Source of the DNA: Bacillus pseudomycoides
GTDB lineage: Bacteria; Bacillota; Bacilli; Bacillales; Bacillaceae_G
Length of the DNA stretch: 64,000 nucleotides
NCBI RefSeq assembly: GCF_022811845.1
Contig: NZ_CP064266.1
Span: 3,224,001-3,288,000, forward strand
Direction of reading: 5' to 3'
Every line of letters starts with the position of its first letter. The first letter of the stretch is position 1. Under the pieces are notes generated by a model. It worked only from the letters and a program-made list of their open reading frames with translations. It ran no database searches and was not told the DNA's origin. Made by a program: the position numbers and the translations under genes. This document shows positions 15,664 through 24,649 of this stretch, piece by piece.

Positions 15664-16877
15664 ATGGCCAGCTGGAAAAGAAATTTAATTATTTGTTGGC
15701 TTGGTTGTTTTACCACTGCAGCAGGTATGAGTTTAGTGATACCATTCTTATCCTTTTATATTGAGGATCTAGGAGTAACGGGTACATCGGAAATTGCACA
15801 GTGGTCAGGGATTGCATTCGGTGTAACTTTTTTAATGGGTGCGATTGTATCGCCGATATGGGGGAAACTAGGTGATATACATGGACGGAAATTGATGCTT
15901 ATTCGTGCGAGTCTTGGAATGGCGATTATAATGACACTTATGGGGTTTGTCACGAGTGTGTATCAATTAGTTGCACTCCGTTTTTTAATGGGGGCTGTAT
16001 CTGGTTTTCTCTCCACTGCAATGACATTTATTGCAGCAGAAACACCGAAAGAGCATTCTGGTTGGGCGATCTCTACTATATCAACTGGTGGTGTAAGTGG
16101 TTCATTACTTGGACCAATGCTTGGTGGGTATTTGTCTGAATTAATCGGAATGCGTCATGTATTTTTAGTAACGGGTGCTTTTTATTTCTTTCATTTTTAA
16201 TTGTTTTTTTCTTCTTACATGAATCGAATCATTCTGTTCAAGCGAAAAAAAAGCAACCGAAAAAAGTATGGACGATGGTTCCGACGAAACATTTTATTAT
16301 AAGTTTATTTGTAGCAACTTGTATGATTCAACTTGCAAATATGTCCATACAACCTATTATAACGTTGTATGTGAAACATTTAGCGGGTCCTCATACGGCT
16401 CATATTGAAATGATTGCAGGGGCAGTGATGTCTGCGTCAGGTTTAGCCGTGATTTTAGCAGCTCCTAAACTAGGGAGATTATCGGATCATATTGGTCCAC
16501 AAAAAACTTTAGTTGTAGCATTGTTCGTTGCAGGAATTCTTATTATCCCCCAAGCATTTGTGACAGCTGCTTGGCAATTATTAATACTGCGCTTTCTATT
16601 AGGGATTGCACAAGCTGGATTGTTACCTTCCATACAAACTCTACTAAAACAACATACACCACATCATGTAACTGGACGTATCTTTGGTTATAATCAATCC
16701 TTTCAGTTTTTAGGAAATATGATTGGACCAGTACTCGGTGGACAGATTGCTGCGCATGCCGGGTTTCACTATGTATTCTTCTCTACATCATCGCTTTTAT
16801 TCTTAGCTTGCATTTGGGTATATTTCAATAGTAAAAGCGCAGAGATGCAAGAAAAAGAGCATTTGGAAGTTAGTTAA
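15664..16877 (+). pseudogene. MFS drug-efflux-type transporter, broken by a 1-nt frameshift
   Basis: ATG 15664 with AAGGTG 6 nt before it starts a 12-span DHA1-type major facilitator (FLSFYIEDLG, the loop motif GKLGDIHGRKLMLIRAS, then the equivalent GRLSDHIGPQKTL in the second half). The frame is lost near 16187-16191: the first half ends ...GAFYFFHF and the rest (IVFFFLHESNHSVQ...) continues in another frame to 16877. Adding one base in the TTTCTTTC run restores a continuous protein of about 404 residues. It is either a true pseudogene or a base-call error. The substrate is unknown. Confidence 0.8.
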
Positions 16878-16918
16878 TTAGGTGAAGAATATACGGTGTA
16901 AATATTGAATAAAAATAA

Positions 16919-16960
16919 AACAAAAAGGATGAAGCAAACGGTGCCTTATCCTTTTTGTTT
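16919..16960. terminator. Bidirectional terminator after the MFS gene
   Basis: ACAAAAAGGAT and ATCCTTTTTGT pair with a loop of about 19 nt, between convergent genes. Confidence 0.75.
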
Positions 16961-16968
16961 GAAATCAA

Positions 16969-17730
16969 TTAAAACTGGAAGCAAAGATAACTTAATGTTC
17001 CAAGCTCATAGCTACGATGAATGACTTTTCCTTCAGCATTACCACTTCCCATAGCGATGAAAAGCGGGATAAAATGCTCTGCTCTTGGAACGGCTAAATG
17101 TGCGTGAGGAGCAGCAGTTTCCCAGTTAAACAATGAATTTTTATCGTTATTTTGCATATGATTTATAATCCAATCATCAAATTCAACAGCCCATCGTTCA
17201 GGAGTCACTTGATCCCATTTGAGTGCACGTAAATTATGGACAGTAACACCGCTGCCGATTACTAAAATATTCTCTTGACCAAGTCCTTGAATTGCTTGTC
17301 CAATTTCATATTGCTCTTTTGTAGAAAGGAATGGATTTACTGAAATTTGAACGACAGGTATATCAGCATTTGGATACATACGGTGTAACAGTGTCCATGA
17401 ACCGTGATCTAATCCTCGAGTTGTATCTTTGTGAACGGGAATTCCGTTATTCTTAAATTTTGTTTCTAACATTGTTGCAATGGCTGAAGAACCTTTTGCT
17501 TTATATTGTATTTCATCCGTTTCGGGAGGGAATCCGCCGAAATCATAAATTGTTTCATATTCATTATCTGAAGATGAGATGGTTAATACTTCAGTTTCCC
17601 AGTGTGCTGTAAAAATAACGATTGCTTTTGGTTTATATGTTTCTCCAAGTGTTTTTAGAAAACGTGTATAATCTGTATCTTGAATAGCAAGCATTGGTGA
17701 GCCGCGTGCTAAAAATAATGATGGTATCAT
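16969..17730 (-). CDS. DODA-type (class III extradiol) dioxygenase with a substituted metal ligand
   Basis: 253 residues, full length for the YgiD/4,5-DOPA-extradiol-dioxygenase family. Recognisable parts are TAHWE (His43), GLDHGSW, GSGVTVHNLR and PRAEHFIPL. In E. coli YgiD the metal site uses His from GHGSPM, SAHW, VVHNLR and PEHYLPL. Here the first motif reads ARGSPM, so the first ligand is Arg9 (codon CGC at 17704-17706, one transition from CAC). The other three are kept. Catalysis of ring cleavage is therefore doubtful. The natural substrate of bacterial members is unclear. GGAGG precedes the start. Confidence 0.8.
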   Translation of the reverse strand: MIPSLFLARGSPMLAIQDTDYTRFLKTLGETYKPKAIVIFTAHWETEVLTISSSDNEYETIYDFGGFPPETDEIQYKAKGSSAIATMLETKFKNNGIPVHKDTTRGLDHGSWTLLHRMYPNADIPVVQISVNPFLSTKEQYEIGQAIQGLGQENILVIGSGVTVHNLRALKWDQVTPERWAVEFDDWIINHMQNNDKNSLFNWETAAPHAHLAVPRAEHFIPLFIAMGSGNAEGKVIHRSYELGTLSYLCFQF

Positions 17731-17961
17731 AATTACTACCTCCTAAAAATATAATAATTACTTTATGTAAGTAACTATATAATTATATTTGTTATTCGTC
17801 AAGATAATAATTTGAGGATTCGTTTAGAAAATACAGTGTTTGTCATAACGAAAACAATTGCATATAATACATAGTAAGAAGAATGAATAGTGATTCATTT
17901 TTTTAAGGACATAGATTGCTATTGTTCTGCAATAGATTATACAGATTTGGAGGCCGTCAAA

Positions 17962-18885
17962 ATGAATATACGGGAAAGCTTTGTTACGGTGTTGGATGGA
18001 TCTGAAATTTATTTACGTAAGTGGCTGCCGGAAAGTGAGCCTCGTGGAATTATACAGATTGCACATGGTATGACGGAACATGCTGGTGTCTATACAGAAT
18101 ACATTGATGCCTTATTGAAGGCTGGTTATGGTGTATATGCTCATGATCATCGGGGACATGGGAAAACAGCAAAACAAGAAGAGGATTACGGCCATTTCGA
18201 ACCGAATGTTGGTTGGAATCAAGCTGTTTCTGACATAATCTTTGTATCGGAACTTGTTCGTAATGAACATAATTGTTCGCTTTTTTTATTAGGACATAGT
18301 ATGGGCTCTTTCTTATCTAGACGTGCTGTGCAACTCCGCGGTGAACTATATGATGGATTCCTTATTTCTGGGACAGGTGGAAATCCTGGTTTTTTAGGTG
18401 TTATAGGTCATAAAGTGGCCACAATTGAAATGAAGCTTCGCGGTGCAAAAACGAAAAGTCCGACGTTGAACTTTTTATCATTTGGAAATTTTAATTCGAA
18501 CTTTAAACCGAATCGGACAAAGTTTGATTGGCTTTCTTCAGATACAAGTCAAGTTGATAAATATATAGAAGATCCATTATGTGGTTTTATTTGTTCAACG
18601 AGTTTTTATCGTGAATTGTTTAGTGGTGTGCTTGAAGTGAATAGACCAGAAGAATATAAAAAAACGCCGAAAGACCTTCCTATACATATTTTTTCCGGAG
18701 ATCGTGATCCAGTGGGAGATATGGGGAAAGGCGTAAAAGAAGTATACGATATGTATAAAAATTGTGGTGTGAAAGATGTAACACTTCGCCTATATGAAAA
18801 TGGAAGGCACGAAATGTTCCATGAAGTAAATAGGGATGAAGTATTTCAAGATTTGATTTCTTGGTTAAATGAACATAGTGTATAA
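17962..18885 (+). CDS. Alpha/beta hydrolase, monoacylglycerol-lipase/lysophospholipase-like
   Basis: 307 residues from ATG 17962, chosen for GGAGG 8 nt upstream over an ATG-like start 72 nt earlier. Catalytic triad candidates are Ser in GHSMGS, Asp in SGDRDPVGD and His in GRHEMFHE. The oxyanion/cap signature AHDHRGHGKTA is typical of Hydrolase_4 (serine aminopeptidase S33) proteins that cleave monoacylglycerols or lysophospholipids. No signal peptide, so it acts in the cytoplasm. Monocistronic with its own terminator. Confidence 0.85.
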   Translation: MNIRESFVTVLDGSEIYLRKWLPESEPRGIIQIAHGMTEHAGVYTEYIDALLKAGYGVYAHDHRGHGKTAKQEEDYGHFEPNVGWNQAVSDIIFVSELVRNEHNCSLFLLGHSMGSFLSRRAVQLRGELYDGFLISGTGGNPGFLGVIGHKVATIEMKLRGAKTKSPTLNFLSFGNFNSNFKPNRTKFDWLSSDTSQVDKYIEDPLCGFICSTSFYRELFSGVLEVNRPEEYKKTPKDLPIHIFSGDRDPVGDMGKGVKEVYDMYKNCGVKDVTLRLYENGRHEMFHEVNRDEVFQDLISWLNEHSV

Positions 18886-18889
18886 ATGG

Positions 18890-18921
18890 GAAGCCTCACT
18901 TTTTTGAAGTGAGGCTTTTAT
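18890..18921 (+). terminator. Intrinsic terminator after the hydrolase gene
   Basis: AAGCCTCACTT and AAGTGAGGCTT stem followed by TTATTTT. Confidence 0.85.
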
Positions 18922-18999
18922 TTTAAAAAATTGGAGGAGAATTATGAGTGAATTGTAGAAGTAGATTTTTAAAACATAGCAATAAAGGGAGAGGAAGAA

Positions 19000-19446
19000 A
19001 TGATAGTGCGAGAAGCGTTATTAAACGAAGCAAATGAACTCAGTGAACTAGCACTAAATTCAAAAGCAACTTGGGATTACAGCGAAGAATTTATACGAGC
19101 ATGCAAGGAAGATTTAACAATTACGGAAGAGTATATTATCAATAACTACGTATATGTTTTAGAAAATGAAGGAGTAAAAATTGGGTTTTTCTCGTTTTTA
19201 CGTAAAGAAGGAGATGCTCTTGATTTCTTATATTTACATCCAGATTATAAGGGAAAAGGTTATGGGAAACTTCTATGGCAACGTGTTGTGGAAAAAGCAG
19301 TTGAATTAGGAATGAAGAGTTTTACGATTGATAGCGATCCTAATGCAAAAGGCTATTATATAAAAATGGGAGCAAAATTAATAGGGGAGACACCTTCGAC
19401 AGTTTTTAAAAATCGTACTTTACCACTTTTACAGTATGATGTATAA
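19000..19446 (+). CDS. GNAT family N-acetyltransferase
   Basis: 148 residues. The acetyl-CoA binding motif is DFLYLHPDYKGKGYGKLLW (about residues 74-92), followed by the usual YYIKMGAKLIGE C-terminal strand. The acetyl acceptor is unknown. GGGAGAGGAAG precedes ATG 19000. It is followed after 27 nt by yunG-like on the same strand and may be cotranscribed. Confidence 0.85.
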   Translation: MIVREALLNEANELSELALNSKATWDYSEEFIRACKEDLTITEEYIINNYVYVLENEGVKIGFFSFLRKEGDALDFLYLHPDYKGKGYGKLLWQRVVEKAVELGMKSFTIDSDPNAKGYYIKMGAKLIGETPSTVFKNRTLPLLQYDV

Positions 19447-19473
19447 AACCGAGTGTACATAGGAGATGCTGAA

Positions 19474-19818
19474 ATGAGAGAGTTAGAAATTGCACAGATA
19501 CAAGAGATTTTAATGCAATCTTGGTCAATAGAAACAAGCTCAAAGTGGACGCTAGAAAATCCAGCAAAAGGGCAATGTGGTGTCACAGCACTTGTTATAC
19601 ATGATTTGTTTGGAGGGGAAATAAAGAAGACGCAAGTTGGCGAAGGTTGGCACTTTTACAATGTTATAAATGGAAAGCGATATGATTTTACAGCAACACA
19701 ATTTTTTGAAGAGATAGCTTATATGGATATTCCTTCTAATAAAGAAGAAGCATTTGCAGACACAAATGAAAGGCAATATCATGCTTTAAAACAAAAAGTG
19801 CATATCGTTATGCAATAG
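19474..19818 (+). CDS. YunG family protein
   Basis: 114 residues from ATG 19474, preceded by AGGAGATG; an in-frame GTG 21 nt earlier overlaps this site and is less likely. The sequence matches the small YunG family of Bacillus: ...GQCGVTALVIHDLFGG..., GWHFYNVINGKRYDFT, then NERQYHALKQKV. The Cys in GQCGVTA and the His in GWHFYN, placed like a papain-type Cys-His pair, might suggest hydrolase ancestry, but this is inference and function is unknown. Confidence 0.75.
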   Translation: MRELEIAQIQEILMQSWSIETSSKWTLENPAKGQCGVTALVIHDLFGGEIKKTQVGEGWHFYNVINGKRYDFTATQFFEEIAYMDIPSNKEEAFADTNERQYHALKQKVHIVMQ

Positions 19819-19928
19819 AATTTGTCTGAAGTGAAATATCTTTTGACTCTTAATGTTTAATGAGTTACTATAATGGTGGTAACTTATTAAAGGGAATATA
19901 CTTCATAGAGTTGAGAGGGGAAATACTT

Positions 19929-21236
19929 TTGAAAACAGCTTATGTAAGCGCTACGATTGCAACTTTAAATGAACAGAATGAAGTGTTACAAAATGGATAT
20001 ATCATTGTAGAAGATGATAAGATTATAGAAGTACAAAGTGGAGAATTTTCTAATCAGGATCAAGTGGATGAAGTAATCGATTTAAAAGGAAAGTGGTTAT
20101 TGCCAGGTCTTGTGAATACGCATACACATGTTGTAATGACTCTTTTACGTGGCATTGGTGATGATATGTTGCTCCAGCCGTGGCTTGAAACAAGAATTTG
20201 GCCACTGGAAAGTCAATTTACGCCAGATCTTGCAGTTGCGAGTACAGAACTTGGTTTATTAGAAATGGTAAAAAGCGGGACGACAACATTTTCTGATATG
20301 TTTAATCCGATTGGTGTAGATCAGGATGCCATTATGGAAACGATTCGTAAGAGTGGAATGCGTGCAGCAGTTTCAAGAACGTTATTTAGCTTTGGAACGA
20401 AAGCGGATGAGAAGAAAGCAATTCAAGAGGCTGAAAAATATGTAAAACAATATTATAGCGAAGGTGCCATGTTAACAACGATGGTTGCCCCTCATAGTCC
20501 ATATACATGTTCTACAGAAATGCTAGAAGAGTGTGCGCGAATTGCGATGGAAAATCATACAATGGTCCACATTCATCTTTCGGAGACAGAGCGTGAAGTA
20601 CGTGATATTGAGGTGCAATATGGTAAACGTCCAGTAGAGTATGCAGCAAGTTGTGGCTTGTTTAAGAGACCAACAGTTATTGCTCACGGCGTTGTGTTAA
20701 ATAAAAATGAGCGCGCTTTCTTAGCAGAACAAGATGTTCGTGTTGCTCATAATCCAAATAGTAATCTAAAATTAGGATCTGGTATAGCGGATGTTAAATC
20801 GATGTTAGAAGCAGGGATAAAAGTTGGTATTGCAACAGATAGCGTCGCATCCAACAATAATTTAGATATGTTTGAAGAGCTCCGCGTTGCAACTTTATTG
20901 CAAAAGGGAATTCATAAGGATGCAACGGCATTACCAGTTGAAACAGCTCTTTCACTTGCAACAAGAGGAGGTGCAGAAGTAATCGGTATGAAACAAACAG
21001 GTTCCATTGAAGTAGGGAAGTGTGCGGACTTTATTACAATTGATCCATCTAATAAGCCTCACTTACAACCAGCAGAAGAAGTATTATCGCATCTTGTGTA
21101 TGCAGCGAGTGGAAAAGATATATCAGATGTTGTAATTAATGGAAAACATATTGTGTGGAATGGTGAATGTAAAACTTTAGATGAAGAGCGAATTATTTTT
21201 GAAGCGAGTCGCTATAAACGAGGACTGAAAATGTAG
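19929..21236 (+). CDS. mtaD: 5-methylthioadenosine/S-adenosylhomocysteine deaminase
   Basis: 435 residues from TTG 19929 (reads M-KTAYVSATIATLNE), which gives the family length and has GAGGGG upstream; the ATG at 19860 would add 23 unlike residues. An amidohydrolase with metal motif NTHTHVVM, catalytic His in VHIHLSETE, His in AHGVVL, and Asp in ATDSVASNNN. It deaminates methylthioadenosine or S-adenosylhomocysteine to the inosyl compounds, a route for clearing by-products of SAM use. A terminator follows. Confidence 0.9.
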   Translation: MKTAYVSATIATLNEQNEVLQNGYIIVEDDKIIEVQSGEFSNQDQVDEVIDLKGKWLLPGLVNTHTHVVMTLLRGIGDDMLLQPWLETRIWPLESQFTPDLAVASTELGLLEMVKSGTTTFSDMFNPIGVDQDAIMETIRKSGMRAAVSRTLFSFGTKADEKKAIQEAEKYVKQYYSEGAMLTTMVAPHSPYTCSTEMLEECARIAMENHTMVHIHLSETEREVRDIEVQYGKRPVEYAASCGLFKRPTVIAHGVVLNKNERAFLAEQDVRVAHNPNSNLKLGSGIADVKSMLEAGIKVGIATDSVASNNNLDMFEELRVATLLQKGIHKDATALPVETALSLATRGGAEVIGMKQTGSIEVGKCADFITIDPSNKPHLQPAEEVLSHLVYAASGKDISDVVINGKHIVWNGECKTLDEERIIFEASRYKRGLKM

Positions 21237-21260
21237 TTGAAATAGAGGAATTGATAAAGA

Positions 21261-21306
21261 ACGCTCCCCTTTTTAATAGTAATACAAGAGAGGGGAGCGT
21301 TTTTTT
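21261..21306 (+). terminator. Intrinsic terminator after mtaD
   Basis: ACGCTCCCCT and AGGGGAGCGT pair around a 20-nt loop, followed by seven T. Confidence 0.88.
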
Positions 21307-21423
21307 ATGTGAATTTTATGTGAAACGAATAAATATTCAATAGAATATCACGACTTTATACTGGTCTTTCTGCTATAATGTATAGCGTTTTATAATATTA
21401 TTCGAATTTAAGGAGAAAAATTC

Positions 21424-23052
21424 ATGAAGCAGAAAAAGAGCCGCTTACTAGCAATTACACTTGTCACATCTTTAATTTTATCGGCTTGTAGTAGTAAAGC
21501 GAATAAAGTTAATAAAGAGGATCAAAAACAAGTGTTAAACGTAACAGTATCAGAAGAAATCCCTTCTCTTGATACAGCAAAAGCGATGGATGGTACATCA
21601 TCACATGTGATGCAAAATATATTTGAAGGATTGTATGTGATGGATAATCAAGATAAGCCTATACCTGGTGTGGCGAGGTCATTTGAGAAAAGTGAGGATG
21701 GGAAAAGATATACATTCCATTTGCGTAAAGATGCAAAATGGTCAAATGGGGAATCAGTAACAGCACATGATTTTGTTTTTTCTTGGAAACGGACATTGAG
21801 TCCTGAAACAGCATCTCAATATGCATACATGCTATTTTATATAAAAAACGCAAAAGAAATAAATAAAGGTACATTGGCTACTGATCGACTAGGAGTAAAG
21901 GCATTAGATAATTATACGCTAGAAGTACAGTTAGAGCAGCCTGTTCCATATTTACTGCAATTACTAGCATTGCCTATTTATTTACCACAGCATGAATCAT
22001 TTGTGAAAGAACAAGGAAATCGTTATGGATTAGAGCCTAATAACCTTATATATAATGGAGCGTTTGTGTTAGAAAAATGGAAGCATGAACAAGAATTTCA
22101 ATTAAAGAAAAATGATACTTACTGGGATAAGGGGAAAGTGAAGCTAGATGAAATAAACTTCCATATTGTAAAAGATACAATGACAGCTGTAAATTTATAT
22201 GAATCTGGTACTCTTGACCGTGTGCCTATTAATTCTACATTTGTAGAACGATACAAAAACAACAAAGAGCTACATGTGTCAAGTGAGTCAGCCATAGCTA
22301 TGCTTCGATTTAATGAAAGAAATGCTTCACTAGCAAATAAAAAAGTTCGTCAAGCTATTTCTTTAGCATTGAATAAAGAGGAATTTGTAAAGCACTTTAT
22401 AAATAATGGTGCAACTCCTGCGCAAGGTCTGATCCCAAGAGGATATAAGAATGAAGCAACTGGGAAGGATTTTAGAAAGGAGAATGGGAATATTGCTAGA
22501 TATGATTTGCAAAAAGCAAAAAAACTTTGGACAGACGCTAAAAAAGAGCTTGGCACGGAAAGTGTTACAGTTGAGCTCCTGACATTTGAACAAGATAATG
22601 CAAGGCGTATGGTAGAGTATATAAAAGGAGAGTTGGAAAAGCATTTACAAGGTTTAACAGTGCAAATTAAGCAGCAACCATTCAAGCAAAAATTACAGCT
22701 AGAACAAACAGGCCAATATGATATATCTATGGTAGTGTGGGGACCAGATTATAAAGACCCGATAAGTTACTTAGAATTATTTACGATAAATAACCCCAAT
22801 AATAAGATGGAATATTCGAATTCTTATTATGATGATCTTATAAAGAAAGCAAAATATGATATTGTACTAGACCAACAGAAAAGATGGAAAACCTTACAAG
22901 AGGCAGAGCGAGTAGTCTTGGAAGATGCTGCAATTGCCCCACTTTATCATACTGGTTCAGCATATATACAGAAGGAATATGTCAAAGGTATTGAGAAGCA
23001 TCAATTTGGTGGGGTGTATACGTATAAACATGCTTTTATAGCTGAAAAATAA
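21424..23052 (+). CDS. Oligopeptide ABC transporter substrate-binding lipoprotein (OppA-like)
   Basis: 542 residues, SBP_bac_5 family. The signal peptide ends in the lipobox LSACSS, so Cys near residue 21 is lipidated and the protein is held on the outer face of the membrane. The body has EEIPSLDTAKAMDG, the NGESVTAHDFVFSWKR motif and the YDISMVVWGPDYKDP segment, as in OppA/DppE relatives. It would deliver peptides to an Opp-type permease, but no permease or ATPase genes are adjacent, so it is an orphan receptor that presumably shares one. Confidence 0.88.
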   Translation: MKQKKSRLLAITLVTSLILSACSSKANKVNKEDQKQVLNVTVSEEIPSLDTAKAMDGTSSHVMQNIFEGLYVMDNQDKPIPGVARSFEKSEDGKRYTFHLRKDAKWSNGESVTAHDFVFSWKRTLSPETASQYAYMLFYIKNAKEINKGTLATDRLGVKALDNYTLEVQLEQPVPYLLQLLALPIYLPQHESFVKEQGNRYGLEPNNLIYNGAFVLEKWKHEQEFQLKKNDTYWDKGKVKLDEINFHIVKDTMTAVNLYESGTLDRVPINSTFVERYKNNKELHVSSESAIAMLRFNERNASLANKKVRQAISLALNKEEFVKHFINNGATPAQGLIPRGYKNEATGKDFRKENGNIARYDLQKAKKLWTDAKKELGTESVTVELLTFEQDNARRMVEYIKGELEKHLQGLTVQIKQQPFKQKLQLEQTGQYDISMVVWGPDYKDPISYLELFTINNPNNKMEYSNSYYDDLIKKAKYDIVLDQQKRWKTLQEAERVVLEDAAIAPLYHTGSAYIQKEYVKGIEKHQFGGVYTYKHAFIAEK

Positions 23053-23066
23053 AAATACTGAGGTGG

Positions 23067-23110
23067 AAAAGAGCTAATTGCTTGATACAGAAGTATTAGC
23101 TCTTTTTTTA
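23067..23110 (+). terminator. Intrinsic terminator after the OppA-like gene
   Basis: AAGAGCTAAT and ATTAGCTCTT stem with a T7 tail. Confidence 0.85.
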
Positions 23111-23222
23111 TTGGTTTTTGAATCATTAAAAAATCTAGAAAAAGCTTCTTCAAGGGAAATGTTGCATTTAAGTTTGAAAATTATATTTTAGTTAAAGTAG
23201 AGGAATTGTGTTATTCTTTTTA

Positions 23223-23753
23223 TTAAACAGATTTTAGTAAAGAATAAACGTTTGTATCATGTGGAATCCCGTTTTGATACAAATAATTTTGTAGAACTCC
23301 TTCTTTCTTAAATCCTAGTTTTGTTAACAATTTATTAGATGATTCATTTTCCAGAAAAACAATTGCTCCGATACGTGTTAAATGAAGAATATGAAAACCA
23401 TATGATATAACTTGAGAGACCGCTTCAGTAGCATATCCATTTCTCCATTGCTCAGGGAAAAGTGCATAACTTATGTTAGCTCTTTTATGTTCAGAAGACC
23501 AATCGTGAAAGCCGATGGTTCCAATAATACCTTTCGTCCCCTTTAGTTCAATTCCACATTTTATACCATGTTTTTCATTGTAACTTTCTACAAAATTTCT
23601 AATGATTTGTTTTACCTGATCTATACTTTTTAATGGATTTTGACCATAGTAACGTAATACATCTGTATTAGAAAAGCAATTTAATATACTTTGTGCATCA
23701 GATTCTGTAAGTTCTCTCAAAATGAGTCGTTCTGTTTCTAATATAGGAAACAT
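23223..23753 (-). CDS. RimJ/RimL-type GNAT acetyltransferase
   Basis: 176 residues starting MFPILETERLILRELTESDA, the classic start of the Acetyltransf_3 subfamily that includes ribosomal-protein acetyltransferases. Acetyl-CoA loop is QWRNGYATEAV, then the FLENESSNKLLTKLGFKKEG signature. Actual target unknown. It stands alone. Confidence 0.85.
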   Translation of the reverse strand: MFPILETERLILRELTESDAQSILNCFSNTDVLRYYGQNPLKSIDQVKQIIRNFVESYNEKHGIKCGIELKGTKGIIGTIGFHDWSSEHKRANISYALFPEQWRNGYATEAVSQVISYGFHILHLTRIGAIVFLENESSNKLLTKLGFKKEGVLQNYLYQNGIPHDTNVYSLLKSV

Positions 23754-23950
23754 TCTTCCACCCTTTTGTATAAAATTTATTTATTATTCTATATTAAAAT
23801 CAGAAAAAACAAACTTTTGAAATATTGATCGTGAAATAATTATAATGAGAACTTTAGAAACTGGCTAAAAAGAAATGATAATTCTCTTTTGCTACATGTT
23901 AATATAATTTTATGGAATATATTTCAAATGATTATGGAAGAGGATGGGTT

Positions 23951-24649
23951 ATGAAACAACAATCTATATTAATCGTAGATGATGACGCAGATATTGTTCA
24001 ATTAATTGAAGTACATTTACGCCAAGAAGAGTTTCGTGTTTTAAGAGCTTATACCGGGGTAGAGGCATTAAATATTTTAGATATAAATGATATACAACTG
24101 GTTATTTTGGACATTATGATGCCTGCCATGGATGGAATTGAGGTATGCCGAAGAATAAGAGAACGACATAATATTCCTGTTATGTTCTTAAGTGCAAAAG
24201 CGACAGATATAGATAAGGTTATTGGACTAAGCACAGGCGCAGATGATTATATAACGAAACCATTTAGTATGATGGAGCTCGTAGCACGGGTGAAGGCACA
24301 ATTAAGAAGATATACATATTTCAATCAAGTTCCAAGCGAAGTACATAAAAACAAAATTAAAATCAGAGGTTTGGAGATAGATGAATTATCCAGAAAAGTG
24401 ATGTTGTACGGGAAAGCTATTAATCTTACAAAAACGGAATACGATATATTACATCTTATGGCTAAAAATAGAAACCGGGTATTCACATTAGAAGAAATAT
24501 ATGAAAGTATTTGGAGAGAAAGAGCTCATGAAAGCAATAATACTGTCATGGTTCATCTTGCAAGGTTAAGAAATAAGATAGAAGAAAATCCAAAGAAATC
24601 AACAATTATAAAAAATGTTTGGGGAGTCGGTTATAAAATTGAAGACTAA
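23951..24649 (+). CDS. OmpR-family response regulator
   Basis: 232 residues from ATG 23951 (MKQQSILIVDDDADIV). The receiver domain has the DDD acidic pocket, phospho-acceptor Asp in LVILDIMMP, Ser/Thr in LSAKAT and Lys in ITKPF. The C-terminal winged helix (LTKTEYDILHLMAKN...VHLARLRNKIEE) binds DNA. The next gene is its kinase, with which it overlaps slightly. The downstream M23 peptidase is on the same strand, so a cell-wall role is plausible. The combination resembles VanR/VanS-type regulators but identity is not proven. Confidence 0.9.
   Translation: MKQQSILIVDDDADIVQLIEVHLRQEEFRVLRAYTGVEALNILDINDIQLVILDIMMPAMDGIEVCRRIRERHNIPVMFLSAKATDIDKVIGLSTGADDYITKPFSMMELVARVKAQLRRYTYFNQVPSEVHKNKIKIRGLEIDELSRKVMLYGKAINLTKTEYDILHLMAKNRNRVFTLEEIYESIWRERAHESNNTVMVHLARLRNKIEENPKKSTIIKNVWGVGYKIED

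Noticed and set aside
18944..18958. Five-codon ATG-to-stop frame with GGAGGAG before it, between the hydrolase and acetyltransferase genes
   Set aside because: Probably a relic or chance; too short to support as a gene and no structure links it to the next gene.
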